Source: an uncultured Phycisphaerales bacterium
Lineage (GTDB): Bacteria > Planctomycetota > Phycisphaerae > Phycisphaerales > UBA1924
DNA length: 51,576 bases
NCBI GenBank assembly: GCA_937871915.1
Contig: CALMPG010000207.1
Location: forward strand, 1 to 51,576
Direction: 5' to 3'
Positions 24,820-34,967 of the stretch are shown here, piece after piece. The notes beneath the pieces were generated by a model. That model was not told where the DNA came from and did no database searches. It was given only the letters and a program-made list of their open reading frames with translations. The translations under genes and the position numbers were made by a program. Each line of letters begins with the position of its first letter. Position 1 is the stretch's first letter.

Positions 24820-25752
24820 GTGAGTTCAACCCAGCCCAAAGTCTGGACGACCCGCGCCCTGATGGCGTGGATGAACGCCGCCTTCGCCAAGCACAAGATC
24901 GAGTCACCTCGCAAGATTTCCGAGCTCCTCATGGCACACGTGCTGGGGTGCGACACGATCCGTCTGTACATGGACCAGGACCGCCCCGCCTCGCCGCTGG
25001 AGAAGGCCACCCTCCGCGACCTGGTCGGGCGCGCTCTCAAGCACGAGCCCGTGCAGTATCTTGTCGGAGAATGGTGGTTCTACGGCCTCCCGATCCACGT
25101 TTCCCCCGCCGTCCTCATCCCACGCCCCTGCACGGAAGTCATCGTCGACGAAGTCCTCTCCCACGCCCGGGCCGAGCCGGGCTTTGGCGGCAAGACCGGC
25201 GAGGGCGTCCGCATCGCCGACGTCTGCACCGGCTCGGGGTGCATCGCCATCGCCCTGCTCAAGAACCTCCCCGCGGCCACCGCCGTCGCCACCGACATCT
25301 CCGAGCCCGCCCTCGGCGTCGCCGCTCAGAACGCCAAGCGGCACGCCGTGGCCGACCGCCTCGAACTGCTCCACGGCGACCTCCTCGCCCCTCTCATCGA
25401 CCACCCCGCGGGGGGCGGCCTCGACCTCCACTATCTCGTCTCGAACCCACCCTACATCCCCGACGCCGAGTGGAACGCCGCGGACATGGTCGGCCGCAAC
25501 GTCCGCGACTTCGAGCCCCACTCCGCTCTGCGGGGCGGCCCGGACGGCCTCGTGCTCGTCCGCCCGCTCATCGAGAAGGGCCCCGAGCGCCTTCGCCCCC
25601 ACGGCCGCATCCTCATTGAGATCGCCGCGGCCACGGCCCGCCAAGCCTCCAGACTGCTCCGAGAGCACCCCCTGATCGATCCCGAGTCGGTCCGGATGGT
25701 GAAAGACCACGAGGGCTTGGAGCGTGTCGTGGTGGGCGCCCGGCGCGCCTGA
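24820..25752 (+). CDS. prmC: Peptide chain release factor N5-glutamine methyltransferase
   Basis: 310 aa, GTG start at 24820. PrmC methylates the glutamine of the GGQ motif of release factors RF1 and RF2, using SAM. The helical N-terminal domain (ESPRKISELLMAHVLGCD) is followed by the PVQYLVGEWWFYGLPIHVSPAVLIPRP segment that precedes the catalytic domain. Motif I is VCTGSGCIAIAL at about 134-145 and the catalytic NPPY motif lies in LVSNPPYIPDAEW at about 207-219. All diagnostic features are intact. prfA, usually the neighbour in other bacteria, is not here. Confidence 0.92.
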   Translation: MSSTQPKVWTTRALMAWMNAAFAKHKIESPRKISELLMAHVLGCDTIRLYMDQDRPASPLEKATLRDLVGRALKHEPVQYLVGEWWFYGLPIHVSPAVLIPRPCTEVIVDEVLSHARAEPGFGGKTGEGVRIADVCTGSGCIAIALLKNLPAATAVATDISEPALGVAAQNAKRHAVADRLELLHGDLLAPLIDHPAGGGLDLHYLVSNPPYIPDAEWNAADMVGRNVRDFEPHSALRGGPDGLVLVRPLIEKGPERLRPHGRILIEIAAATARQASRLLREHPLIDPESVRMVKDHEGLERVVVGARRA

Positions 25753-25837
25753 TGTGGGATTGGGGATGTGCATACCCGACATTTTTCAGGGTCTTGATGG
25801 CTGCTCGAACCCCGAGGTCGAACCGATGGTATAGTTT

Positions 25838-25849
25838 GTTAGTGCTAAC
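25838..25849. promoter_or_regulatory. GTTAG-TG-CTAAC dyad, candidate operator
   Basis: The inverted repeat sits 10 bases before AAGGAGGT (25859-25866) of the 25871 gene, and 2 bases after a TATAGT hexamer (25830-25835). Half-sites resemble those of DtxR/MntR-type metal regulators (GTTAG...CTAAC), but the spacer is 2 rather than 1 base. Regulator assignment is inference only. Confidence 0.45.
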
Positions 25850-25870
25850 TATCGCATTAAGGAGGTCTGC

Positions 25871-26296
25871 ATGGTCCTCGCTCCCGCCGCCGGTTCCCAG
25901 CACCATTCCCCAAGCCCCCGCTCCCCGCTGTCCATCACCCTGGTCGCGCTGAGGTGGCTCGCCCGCCTGACGGGGGCGCTGCTCGTGCTCCTGCTCGGCA
26001 CGTTCTTCATCGAGCACGTCGGCGAGTGGTACTCCCAGCCCTCGCGCGCCCTTCCGCCGTGGTGGGTCCACTTCTCCATGCTCTCCCACTTCGCGCTCAT
26101 GGCGGGCCTGCTGATGCTCTTGGGCTGGGAACGCTTGGGATCGCTCGTCGCCGTGCTCGGCGCGCTCGGCTTCCTCGCGGCCATCGCGATCGGCCAGAAT
26201 ACGCTCAGACTGCCGTACATCGTGCTCGTCGCGCTCGTCCCCGTCGGCATCATCGGCGTCCGGCACCTGCTCCTTCGCCGTTCGGCGCGACGGTAG
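25871..26296 (+). CDS. Small polytopic membrane protein
   Basis: 141 aa, ATG 4 bases after an ideal AAGGAGGT. Four hydrophobic helices are visible: LARLTGALLVLLLGTFFIEH, WVHFSMLSHFALMAGLLMLLGW, LGSLVAVLGALGFLAAIAI and YIVLVALVPVGIIGV. The pattern, with an FFIEHVGEW segment and few charged residues inside the membrane, resembles small uncharacterised inner-membrane proteins (DUF7670-type). Unusually strong ribosome site and the GTTAG dyad in front suggest tightly regulated, high-level expression. Downstream is a convergent aspartokinase operon. Function unknown. Confidence 0.8.
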   Translation: MVLAPAAGSQHHSPSPRSPLSITLVALRWLARLTGALLVLLLGTFFIEHVGEWYSQPSRALPPWWVHFSMLSHFALMAGLLMLLGWERLGSLVAVLGALGFLAAIAIGQNTLRLPYIVLVALVPVGIIGVRHLLLRRSARR

Positions 26297-26349
26297 CGCG
26301 CGCCCGGCAACGGACCCGGCGGCGGCGAGGCCGCCGGGCCCCGATGTGA

Positions 26350-27162
26350 TCACACCCGGCAGGGCACCAGCGACGCCGACTCGGCGAACTCCACGGGCAC
26401 ATCGCCCACGATCGTGGGCGACACCGATCCATACCCGCCGACCTCGAACCTCCGCCGCCGCTGCTGCGCAAATCGCACGGCCTTGTGCTGCACGATCCCG
26501 CCGTCGAGGGCCAGCGCACTGGCCCACGGCAGACTCGCAAACCGCCTCGGCGGTCCGGGTACCGCCACGCTCCGCGTGGCGTCCGACCCTCCGAGCGCCG
26601 GGTCCCACTCGTACAGCCCGTCCACATCCTTCACCAGCCGGCACTTGGCCGCGCCGAGTTCCTCGGCGATGAAGATCGCCGACAGGTCGCTCCCGCCGCG
26701 CCCGAGCAGCACCAGCCGACGCATCTCGTCGATGGCGATGAACCCGGGCACGACGACGGCCCGATGCTCCTCGAAGAGCACCCGCACCGCGACGGCGTTG
26801 AGCGAGAGCGGGAAGGCATCCAGCGGCCCCCCCCCATCGCCCGTGGCCCGGAAGCCGATCGTCCACGGCGCGCCGACCGTGGCCCGGACACCCGCCCGGT
26901 GCAGAGCCAGCCCGAGCAGCGAGGCCGAGGTGAGCTCGCCGGTGGCCGTGAGCAGGGCCCGCGATTGAGCGTGCGGCTCCACCCCGAACGACCGTGCCCT
27001 GGCGATGAGGGTGTCGGTGACGCCCTCGATCGCGCTGACGACGGCCACCACGTTCCAACCACGGTCGATCCACGCCTCGCTCTCGCGAACCGCCCTGAGC
27101 AGGTCGTCCTCGCTTCGCAGCACCGATCCCCCGAACTTCAGGACTATCAGCGGACGGCTCAT
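26350..27162 (-). CDS. Aspartokinase-like amino acid kinase, without ACT domains
   Basis: 270 aa. The amino acid kinase fold is clear: LIVLKFGGSVL at the start (Lys9 of the KFGGS phosphate loop), VSAIEGVTDTLIARA, and GRGGSDLSAIFIAEELGA with the aspartokinase pattern of substrate and ATP contacts, then LVKDVDGLYEWDP. Aspartokinases are normally 400 residues or more because of two C-terminal ACT domains; here they are absent, so no allosteric control by lysine or threonine is expected. The ATG overlaps the stop of the preceding cystathionine synthase gene (ATGA, 27159-27162), placing it in a methionine-type operon under a SAM-riboswitch-like leader. Homoserine-pathway role is an inference from this context. 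Confidence 0.8.
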   Translation of the reverse strand: MSRPLIVLKFGGSVLRSEDDLLRAVRESEAWIDRGWNVVAVVSAIEGVTDTLIARARSFGVEPHAQSRALLTATGELTSASLLGLALHRAGVRATVGAPWTIGFRATGDGGGPLDAFPLSLNAVAVRVLFEEHRAVVVPGFIAIDEMRRLVLLGRGGSDLSAIFIAEELGAAKCRLVKDVDGLYEWDPALGGSDATRSVAVPGPPRRFASLPWASALALDGGIVQHKAVRFAQQRRRRFEVGGYGSVSPTIVGDVPVEFAESASLVPCRV

Positions 27163-28484
27163 GCGGCACCTCCCGCCGAGCATGCGGCCCGACCGTCGGG
27201 GAGAGCACCCGCTTCTCCCGCAACACCTTCGTGCGCCGCCTCGATCGCCTGCGCCAGGTCGGCGATGATCTCCTCGGGCTCCTCCAGCCCCACCGACAGC
27301 CGGATCAGCCCGTCGGTGATTCCCGCCGCGCGGCGTTGCTCCGGCGGCACATCCGCGTGGGTCATCGTCACCGGGTGCGTCAGCAGCGTCTCCACGCTCC
27401 CGACATGCTCGACCAGCGCACACAGGCGCGCCCCCTCGAGCACTCTCTTGCCCGCCGCCGCACCGCCGACGACCTCGAAGGAGATTACCGCCCCGTGCAG
27501 GTCCTCGAGATGCTGGCGCGCGGCCAGTTCCGCCTGCGGAAACCCGGCGAGCCCGGGATAGTTCACCCCGGACACGCGCGGACATACCGCCAGCCACCCG
27601 GCGATGACCCGCGAGTTTCGCGACTGCTCCCGGATCCGCAGCGGCAGCGTCTTGAGCCCGCGCGTCGTCAGCCACGCGTTGAACGGCGCCTGGATGCCGC
27701 CCGTGCACTTGCGGATCCATCGGACCCTGTCCAGCAAGCCGGCATCCCGGGACACGATCGCCCCGCCGCACGCAGTCGAGTGGCCCTCGATGAGCTTTGT
27801 CGTCGAGTACACGCTGATGTCCGCGCCCAGCTCGAGCGGGCGCTGGAGCACGGCCGTCAGGAACGTGTTGTCCACGGCGAGGAGCACCCCCGCCCGCCTC
27901 GCCACCGACGCGACCGACGCGATGTCGGTGAGCGCCAGGGTCGGGTTCGCGGGCGTCTCGATGAACACCAGCCTGGTCCGCGCCGTGATCGCCCGCTCCA
28001 CGTTGCGCGGGTCGCTCGTGTCCACGAACGTGGACGTGATCCCCAGTTCGCTGAGCACCTGCCGGAACAGGCGCGTCGTCCCGCCGTAGATCGCGTCCCC
28101 CACCACGGCGTGGTCACCGGCCCTGAGCACCGCCAGGAACAGCGCGGCCTCCGCCCCGAGCCCCGTCCCGAAGCACACCGCCGGCGGGGAGTCTTCGATC
28201 GCCCCGAGCAGGACCTCCGCCTCATCCACGCTCGGGTTGCTCACCCGCGAGTACGAGTGCCCGCCCACCGTCCCACCCTGCCCGACGTGCGACTGGTGAA
28301 ATGTCGTCGTCTGGGCCAGCGCCCCAACGAGCGGCCCCGATCGACGCGCTCTGACCTGGGAACCAACCGGTGGAGACGATCCCGACGCCGACCGCACCGG
28401 CCCGTGCAACGCACGCGTGGCGATGGAACCGGCCGCCCGAGCGGGTCGGGCCTTCGACGAAACGACGGTAGGGGAACGCGACAT
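27159..28484 (-). CDS. Cystathionine gamma-synthase / O-acylhomoserine sulfhydrylase family PLP enzyme
   Basis: 441 aa from the ATG at 28484, 9 bases after GAGGAG. The Cys/Met-metabolism PLP fold shows PLVGALAQTTTFHQ, HSYSRVSNPSVDEAE, FIETPANPTL, AVDNTF (Asp205) and the cofactor lysine in VYSTTKLIEGHS (Lys230). The product could be cystathionine or homocysteine, depending on whether it uses cysteine or sulfide; the sequence alone does not decide. The N-terminal about 50 residues before the core are longer and more Ser/Arg/Ala-rich than usual. Transcribed first in an operon with the aspartokinase-like gene. A SAM-riboswitch-like leader precedes it, which supports a role in methionine synthesis. 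Confidence 0.88.
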   Translation of the reverse strand: MSRSPTVVSSKARPARAAGSIATRALHGPVRSASGSSPPVGSQVRARRSGPLVGALAQTTTFHQSHVGQGGTVGGHSYSRVSNPSVDEAEVLLGAIEDSPPAVCFGTGLGAEAALFLAVLRAGDHAVVGDAIYGGTTRLFRQVLSELGITSTFVDTSDPRNVERAITARTRLVFIETPANPTLALTDIASVASVARRAGVLLAVDNTFLTAVLQRPLELGADISVYSTTKLIEGHSTACGGAIVSRDAGLLDRVRWIRKCTGGIQAPFNAWLTTRGLKTLPLRIREQSRNSRVIAGWLAVCPRVSGVNYPGLAGFPQAELAARQHLEDLHGAVISFEVVGGAAAGKRVLEGARLCALVEHVGSVETLLTHPVTMTHADVPPEQRRAAGITDGLIRLSVGLEEPEEIIADLAQAIEAAHEGVAGEAGALPDGRAACSAGGAA

Positions 28485-28588
28485 GGCCGTGGACTCCTCA
28501 CGGCATCAAGCATCGGCGGGCGTGTTGTGCGGGGAGACGGCGAACACCGCCGTCGTTTGTGCGTCGTTTCCGCGAGGGAAACTCCGCC

Positions 28589-28690
28589 GCATCGGTGCCC
28601 CGCAGGGGCCAGCCTCGGCACCGCGACCTTGTCTTTGAGACACGGCTCGGTTGCCGCCCGGGTGACACTCGTCCCCGGGACTCTTGATGC
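28589..28690 (-). ncRNA. SAM-riboswitch-like leader (SAM-I/SAM-IV clan)
   Basis: Read on the minus strand, GCATC (28686-28690) pairs with GATGC (28589-28593) as a closing helix. Inside are a GTCCCGGG...CCCGGGCGGCAACC helix with the conserved GGCAACC, a small GTCTCAAAGAC hairpin, GGTGCC, and a final GCCCCTGCGGGGC hairpin: the parts and order of the SAM-I/IV clan. It lies about 100 bases before the cystathionine synthase start. Between them a GACGGCG/CGCCGTC hairpin (28536-28554) could serve as expression platform; no T-run follows, so translational control is more likely. The rest of 28485-28829 holds nothing else recognised. Confidence 0.65.
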
Positions 28691-28829
28691 AGGAGCCAGA
28701 CTATCGCGCTTCCTCACCCCGGTCAAGCGCCGTCGTTCACGCCCCGCCCCGAGCGCGTGCGGCGGCGCGGTCCGCCGCGTCGCGTGCGGGGGGCCCACAA
28801 GGGGCCTGCCCACACACACAAACCGAAAG

Positions 28830-28903
28830 TGCCGAGGGGCGGACTCGAACCGCCGACCTGAGCGTTATGAATGCTCCGCTCTAACCGACTGAGCTACCTC
28901 GGC
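28830..28903 (-). tRNA. tRNA-Met (CAU)
   Basis: 74 nt without encoded CCA. Acceptor stem GCCGAGG/CCTCGGC, discriminator A, D arm GCTCAGTCGGTTAGAGC, anticodon loop TTCATAA with anticodon CAU, T arm GGCGGTTCGAGTCCGCC. The first pair is G-C, so it is not the initiator. Elongator Met is most likely; a lysidine-modified Ile tRNA with the same anticodon cannot be excluded. Anticodon stem has an A-C mismatch at its loop end. Confidence 0.93.
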
Positions 28904-29019
28904 AATGAGGGGTCGATTGTATCTGATGGGATCACGCCGACAACTCGTGGCACGACAACCCGGGCCCAAGGGCGCTGGGCGATGCGCCGGGCCATCCCGG
29001 GCCGAGCGCCGGCCCGCGA

Positions 29020-29496
29020 TCAATCCACCATGTCGTTGCGCGTCACCCGCACCTGCCCCGGCCCCACCGGCGCGGCGGGGCGCTGCTGCCCCATGGGCTG
29101 CTGATACCCGCCCTGGGGCGGATACCCGCCGCCCTGCTGGGGATAGCCGCCCTGTTGCTGATATCCGCCTTGGGGCGGATACCCCTGCTGGTGCGGGTGG
29201 GCGTGGGGCTGCTGGTACTGCTGCGGGGCGTGCTGCGGCGGCGGGAGCGGGTGCCCCGGCTGCTGCGAACCGAACTGGTTCGGGTTGTACTGCTGGTGGG
29301 GCTGCGAGGTGTAGGGGTCCTGCGGCGTTCCGGAGATTTCCTCCCCGGCGTCGCGCAGGCCCTTCTTGAACTCGGTGATCCCCTTGCCCATGCTCCGCCC
29401 GATCTCCGGCAGCCGGCGCCCGAAGATCAACAGGCAGACGAACGCGATCAGCAACAGGTGCTGGGGAGCAAAGATATCGATGAAGCCAAGGGTCAT
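29020..29496 (-). CDS. tatA: Twin-arginine translocase subunit TatA/E
   Basis: 158 aa from the ATG at 29496 (an ATG at 29529 is in frame). TatA oligomers form the pore of the Tat pathway. The short N-terminus and single helix FAPQHLLLIAFVCLLIFG lead to the amphipathic helix with the family's FGRRLPEIGRSMGKGITEFKKG. The tail (about 60-158) is an unusual low-complexity region made of Gln, Pro, Gly and Tyr (repeats like GGYPPQGGYQQQ), far longer than usual. It probably does not take part in transport. The gene is separated from tRNA-Met by 116 bases and has a long leader. A Tat-exported oxidoreductase is encoded at 10159. Confidence 0.88.
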   Translation of the reverse strand: MTLGFIDIFAPQHLLLIAFVCLLIFGRRLPEIGRSMGKGITEFKKGLRDAGEEISGTPQDPYTSQPHQQYNPNQFGSQQPGHPLPPPQHAPQQYQQPHAHPHQQGYPPQGGYQQQGGYPQQGGGYPPQGGYQQPMGQQRPAAPVGPGQVRVTRNDMVD

Positions 29497-29722
29497 GGGA
29501 TCCCCAAAGGGAGAGCGGGCGAGAACCAACCATTCAAGGATAGTGCGCCCGACAGGTCAACGAACATCCGCCTGACAAATTGCCGATCCAGACCCTTTCC
29601 GGGGCCTACCAAGGAATAGTTCGGTCCCTCCCACCCCGAGAGTTCACCAAACGGCCGAAAAACCGAGTTCCGGCGTGAATCTGCGCCCGACAGCACCCGC
29701 CCGAAGCAGGGCATCTGCCGGC

Positions 29723-30616
29723 CTATTCCCTACGTCTCCGCGCGGCCGTGCGTTCGGCCGCCTCCACAACGTTGAGCAGCAGCATCGCCACCGTCATCGG
29801 CCCCACGCCCCCCGGCACCGGCGTGATCCACGATGCCCCGCCCGGCGCACGCAGCGGCTCGAAGTCGCAGTCCCCCACCGTCTTCATCGCCCCCTCGACC
29901 GTCCTCACCCGGTTCACGCCCACGTCGATCACCACCGCCCCGGGCTTGACCATCTCGCGCGAGATCAACCCCGGCACGCCCGCCGCCGAGACCAGGATGT
30001 CGGCCCGCGCCGTGAGTTGCGGCAGGTCCGGCGTCCACTTGTTGCACGACACCACCGTCGCGTCCTGGCGCATGAGCAGCACCGCGATCGGCTTGCCGAC
30101 GTGGTTGCTCGCCCCCACCACCACGGCCGTTCGCCCGCGGAGTTCCATCCCCGTGTGCTCGACCATCTTGATCACCGCCAGCGCGGTGCACGGCGCGAGG
30201 CTCGATCGCCCGTACACGATGTTTCCGATGTTGGCCGGATTGACACCCTCCACATCCTTGTCCTGATCGATGAGCGCCTGGATCGCGAACGCATCCACCC
30301 CTTCGGGGAGCGGCATGTGCACCATGATCGCCCCGGCCGTCGGGTCGTCGTTCAACTCGACGACCTTGGCCGCGATCTCCGCCTGCGACGCCGTCGCCGG
30401 GAGTTCGTGGAGTTTGTGGTCGATCCCCAGTTCGGCGCACGTGCGGGCCTGGCTCTCGGCGTACTGGCGTGCCGCGTTGTCGGTCGCCCCGCACAGGATC
30501 GCATCCAGGCGCGCCGGCCGGCCGGCGGATCGCAGCACGCTGGCCCGCTCGGCGATCCGCGCACGGTGGGCCTGGGCCAGGGCCTTCCCATCCAGAATGC
30601 GTGCGGCGTCGGTCAT
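29723..30616 (-). CDS. folD: FolD-family methylenetetrahydrofolate dehydrogenase, probably lacking cyclohydrolase activity
   Basis: 297 aa from the ATG at 30616. FolD normally oxidises methylene-THF and then hydrolyses methenyl-THF. The fold and NAD(P) domain are intact: VVVGASNHVGKPIAVLL, the C-terminal signature PGGVGPMTV, and DIGVNRV-type strand (VIDVGVNRV). The folate-site residues are changed: Y52-x3-Gln56 where the catalytic Lys is expected, IMVHMPLP with His100 where the family has Gln (QLPLP), and KDVEG with Glu123 where the family has Asp. The Lys is essential for the cyclohydrolase step. Yeast monofunctional MTD1 also lacks these residues, as far as I recall. A separate cyclohydrolase may exist elsewhere. 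Divergent from ligA. Confidence 0.88.
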   Translation of the reverse strand: MTDAARILDGKALAQAHRARIAERASVLRSAGRPARLDAILCGATDNAARQYAESQARTCAELGIDHKLHELPATASQAEIAAKVVELNDDPTAGAIMVHMPLPEGVDAFAIQALIDQDKDVEGVNPANIGNIVYGRSSLAPCTALAVIKMVEHTGMELRGRTAVVVGASNHVGKPIAVLLMRQDATVVSCNKWTPDLPQLTARADILVSAAGVPGLISREMVKPGAVVIDVGVNRVRTVEGAMKTVGDCDFEPLRAPGGASWITPVPGGVGPMTVAMLLLNVVEAAERTAARRRRE

Positions 30617-30640
30617 GTGCGGCCATGATACCGGGGAAGA

Positions 30641-30733
30641 CTCACCACAGAGAACACCGAGAGCACCGAGACGAAAGCCAAGGTGGTCTTCCCACCCCTT
30701 CCCTCTGCATTCCTCGGTGTTCTCGGTGCTCTC
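30641..30733. repeat. Intergenic ACACCGAG-family repeat in inverted arms
   Basis: Left arm 30642-30670 (CACCACAGAGAACACCGAGAG...) and right arm about 30711-30733 (CTCGGTGTTCTCGGTGCTCTC...) are complementary. It lies between the divergent folD and ligA genes, hence inside a promoter region. Confidence 0.85.
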
Positions 30734-30758
30734 GGTGGTGAATCCGTTTCTCGGGTAA

Positions 30759-33065
<2,307 letters not shown>

Positions 33066-33085
33066 CCCTACCATCCGTGTCCCAT

Positions 33086-33127
33086 TCCCAGCACTGGGCA
33101 CTGGGCACTGGGCACTGGGCACTCCTC
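33086..33127. repeat. Intergenic ACTGGGC heptamer repeat
   Basis: Four to five direct ACTGGGC units separated by exactly 7 bases between ligA and the CYTH gene. The same heptamer family appears at 35876-35920 in the pst operon. Confidence 0.85.
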
Positions 33128-33132
33128 ACTCC

Positions 33133-33699
33133 ATGCAGAACGTCGAGTACAAAGCCGAACTCCGCGACCCCTCCCTCGCCCGCACCATCGCGGCCTCCAT
33201 CGGCGCTCTGCGCGTGGACACCCTGCGCCAGACCGACACCTACTTCCGCATCCCCGACGGCAAACTCAAGAAGCGCGAGACTCTCGGCCAGCCCACCGAG
33301 TGGGTCTTCTACTCGCGCCCCGGCCAGTCGCGGGCCAAGCTCAGCACCTTCACCATCTACCCCGAGCACATGGCCCGCGAGCGCTTCGGCTCCACGGACC
33401 TGCCCGTCTGGCTTGTCGTGAAGAAGTGCCGCGATCTGTGGACCTGGAAGGGCGTGCGCATCCACCTCGACAGCGTGGAGGGCCTCGCGCACAAGCCCGA
33501 CGACCAGGGCGTGCACGGCCCCGCCGATTTCATCGAGTTCGAGGCCCTCATCTGCCCCGAGCGCACCCAGGCCCAGGCCCACGAGCAGGTCGAGTTCCTC
33601 CGGGCGTCCTTCGCCCCGGCGCTGGGCGAGCCCATCGCTGTCGGGTACGCCGAGTTGCTCTCGCAGGAGCAGGAGCCCGCGCAGGGCACCGCGGATTGA
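33133..33699 (+). CDS. CYTH-domain protein (class IV adenylate cyclase / thiamine-triphosphatase-like)
   Basis: 188 aa. N-terminal NVEYKAELRD supplies the charged strand of the CYTH tunnel; TDTYFRIPDGKLKKRE, EWVFYSRPGQSRAKLSTF and a C-terminal FIEFEALICPE continue the alternating charged beta-strand pattern, which binds phosphate and metal in this superfamily. Members hydrolyse triphosphates or cyclise ATP. The precise activity cannot be inferred. Soluble. It is downstream of ligA, with an intergenic repeat in front of its start. Confidence 0.82.
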   Translation: MQNVEYKAELRDPSLARTIAASIGALRVDTLRQTDTYFRIPDGKLKKRETLGQPTEWVFYSRPGQSRAKLSTFTIYPEHMARERFGSTDLPVWLVVKKCRDLWTWKGVRIHLDSVEGLAHKPDDQGVHGPADFIEFEALICPERTQAQAHEQVEFLRASFAPALGEPIAVGYAELLSQEQEPAQGTAD

Positions 33700-33732
33700 A
33701 CCCGCGACTCTTCGGCCATCACGCGCGGAATC

Positions 33733-33855
33733 TCACCGCGAAGATTCGAAGTTGGAGCGAAGGACTCGAAGAAGCGTGCAGGGAGAAGGCGACCTTCAGC
33801 CAAGTCTCCGTGCTTCGCCCCTTCGCCCCCCCTTCGAGCTCTTCGCGGTGAGGGC
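33733..33855. repeat. Intergenic CACCGCGAAGA-family repeat between convergent genes
   Basis: Left arm 33735-33778 (CTCACCGCGAAGATTCGAAG, GGAGCGAAGGACTCGAAG) and right arm 33808-33853 (CTTCGCCCCTTCGCC, CCTTCGAGCTCTTCGCGGTGAG) are inverted. Separates the CYTH gene from pstB. Confidence 0.8.
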
Positions 33856-33890
33856 CTTTTCTTCACCTTCCTCGCCTGGGCGAGAAACGC

Positions 33891-34850
33891 TTACCCAAAC
33901 CGCCCCGTGACGTATTGCTCCGTCTCCGGCAGGTGGGGGTTCTGGAAGATGTTGGCCGTCGGTCCATACTCCACCAGCCGGCCGAGGTACATGAACGCCG
34001 TGTAGTCGCTCACCCGGGCCGCCTGGTGCATGTTGTGCGTTACGATCAGCACCGTGTACCCGCCCGCGCTCTGATCGTCCCGCCCGCTCATCTGGTGGAT
34101 CAACTCTTCGATCTTCATCGTCGCGATCGGGTCCAGCGCGCTGCACGGCTCGTCCATCAGCAGCACCTCCGGCTCGGCCGCGATCGCCCGCGCGATGCAC
34201 AGCCGCTGCTGCTGGCCCCCCGACATCCCCAGCGCCGACTCGCTGAGCCGGTCCTTCGCCTCTTCCCACAGCGCCGAAGACCGCAGGGCCTTCTCCGCCG
34301 CGGCCTCCAGCACGCCGCGCTTGCGCTCCCCCGCGATCCGGAGCGGGTACACCACGTTCTCGAAGATCGACATCGGGAACGGGTTGGGCTTCTGGAAGAC
34401 CATCCCCACCTTCCGCCGCAGGTCGATGGGGTCCACGCCCCGGTCGTACAGGTTCCGCTCTCGGAGCGTGATCGTCCCCTCCGTCCGCACCCCGTCCACC
34501 AGGTCGTTCATCCGGTTGAACGACCGCAGCAGCGTGGACTTCCCGCACCCCGACGGCCCGATCAGCGCCGTCACCCGCTTCTCCGGGATCGCCATGTTGA
34601 TCGAGTGCAGGGCCTGAGACTTGCCGTAGAACAGCTTGAAGTCCCGCACCCGCAGCAGCGCGGCCTCTTTTTCCACCGCCGCGTGCGTGTGCCCCTGCAC
34701 CGACTCGCCCCGCCGGATCGCCTCGAGCACCGAGAGTTTGGGCTGGCGGGCCGCGCCGAAGCCGAAGCCGGTTGCCCCGGGCGCATCTCCCGCGCGGGCC
34801 TCTCCCCCTGCGATGGCGGCGTCCGGTGATGGAATCGGCGGGTGGTTCAT
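33891..34850 (-). CDS. pstB: Phosphate ABC transporter ATPase
   Basis: 319 aa from the ATG at 34850; in-frame starts at 34877 and a GTG at 34937, the latter with AAGGGAG upstream, are possible. It energises the PstCA channel. Walker [13 protein letters not shown], the Q-loop [10 protein letters not shown] (a PstB hallmark), the LSGGQQQR-type signature [14 protein letters not shown], Walker [16 protein letters not shown] and the H-loop [13 protein letters not shown] are intact. The N-terminal about 60 residues before the ATPase core are extra. Last gene of pstSCAB; phoU, its frequent neighbour, is missing. Confidence 0.93.
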   Translation of the reverse strand: MNHPPIPSPDAAIAGGEARAGDAPGATGFGFGAARQPKLSVLEAIRRGESVQGHTHAAVEKEAALLRVRDFKLFYGKSQALHSINMAIPEKRVTALIGPSGCGKSTLLRSFNRMNDLVDGVRTEGTITLRERNLYDRGVDPIDLRRKVGMVFQKPNPFPMSIFENVVYPLRIAGERKRGVLEAAAEKALRSSALWEEAKDRLSESALGMSGGQQQRLCIARAIAAEPEVLLMDEPCSALDPIATMKIEELIHQMSGRDDQSAGGYTVLIVTHNMHQAARVSDYTAFMYLGRLVEYGPTANIFQNPHLPETEQYVTGRFG

Positions 34851-34967
34851 GCTCAGCGCGCAGTCACGGCCGGGCATCGCCTGCACCACCACGGGCCTGC
34901 TCCGTCTGAGGGGTGTGTGCGGGCGTCCGGCAACCACGGAGGATACTCCCTTTCGCGCACCGAGGGT

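Noticed and set aside
28700..28910. tRNA-flanking integration site
   Set aside because: No duplicated tRNA 3' end and no integrase or phage gene nearby.
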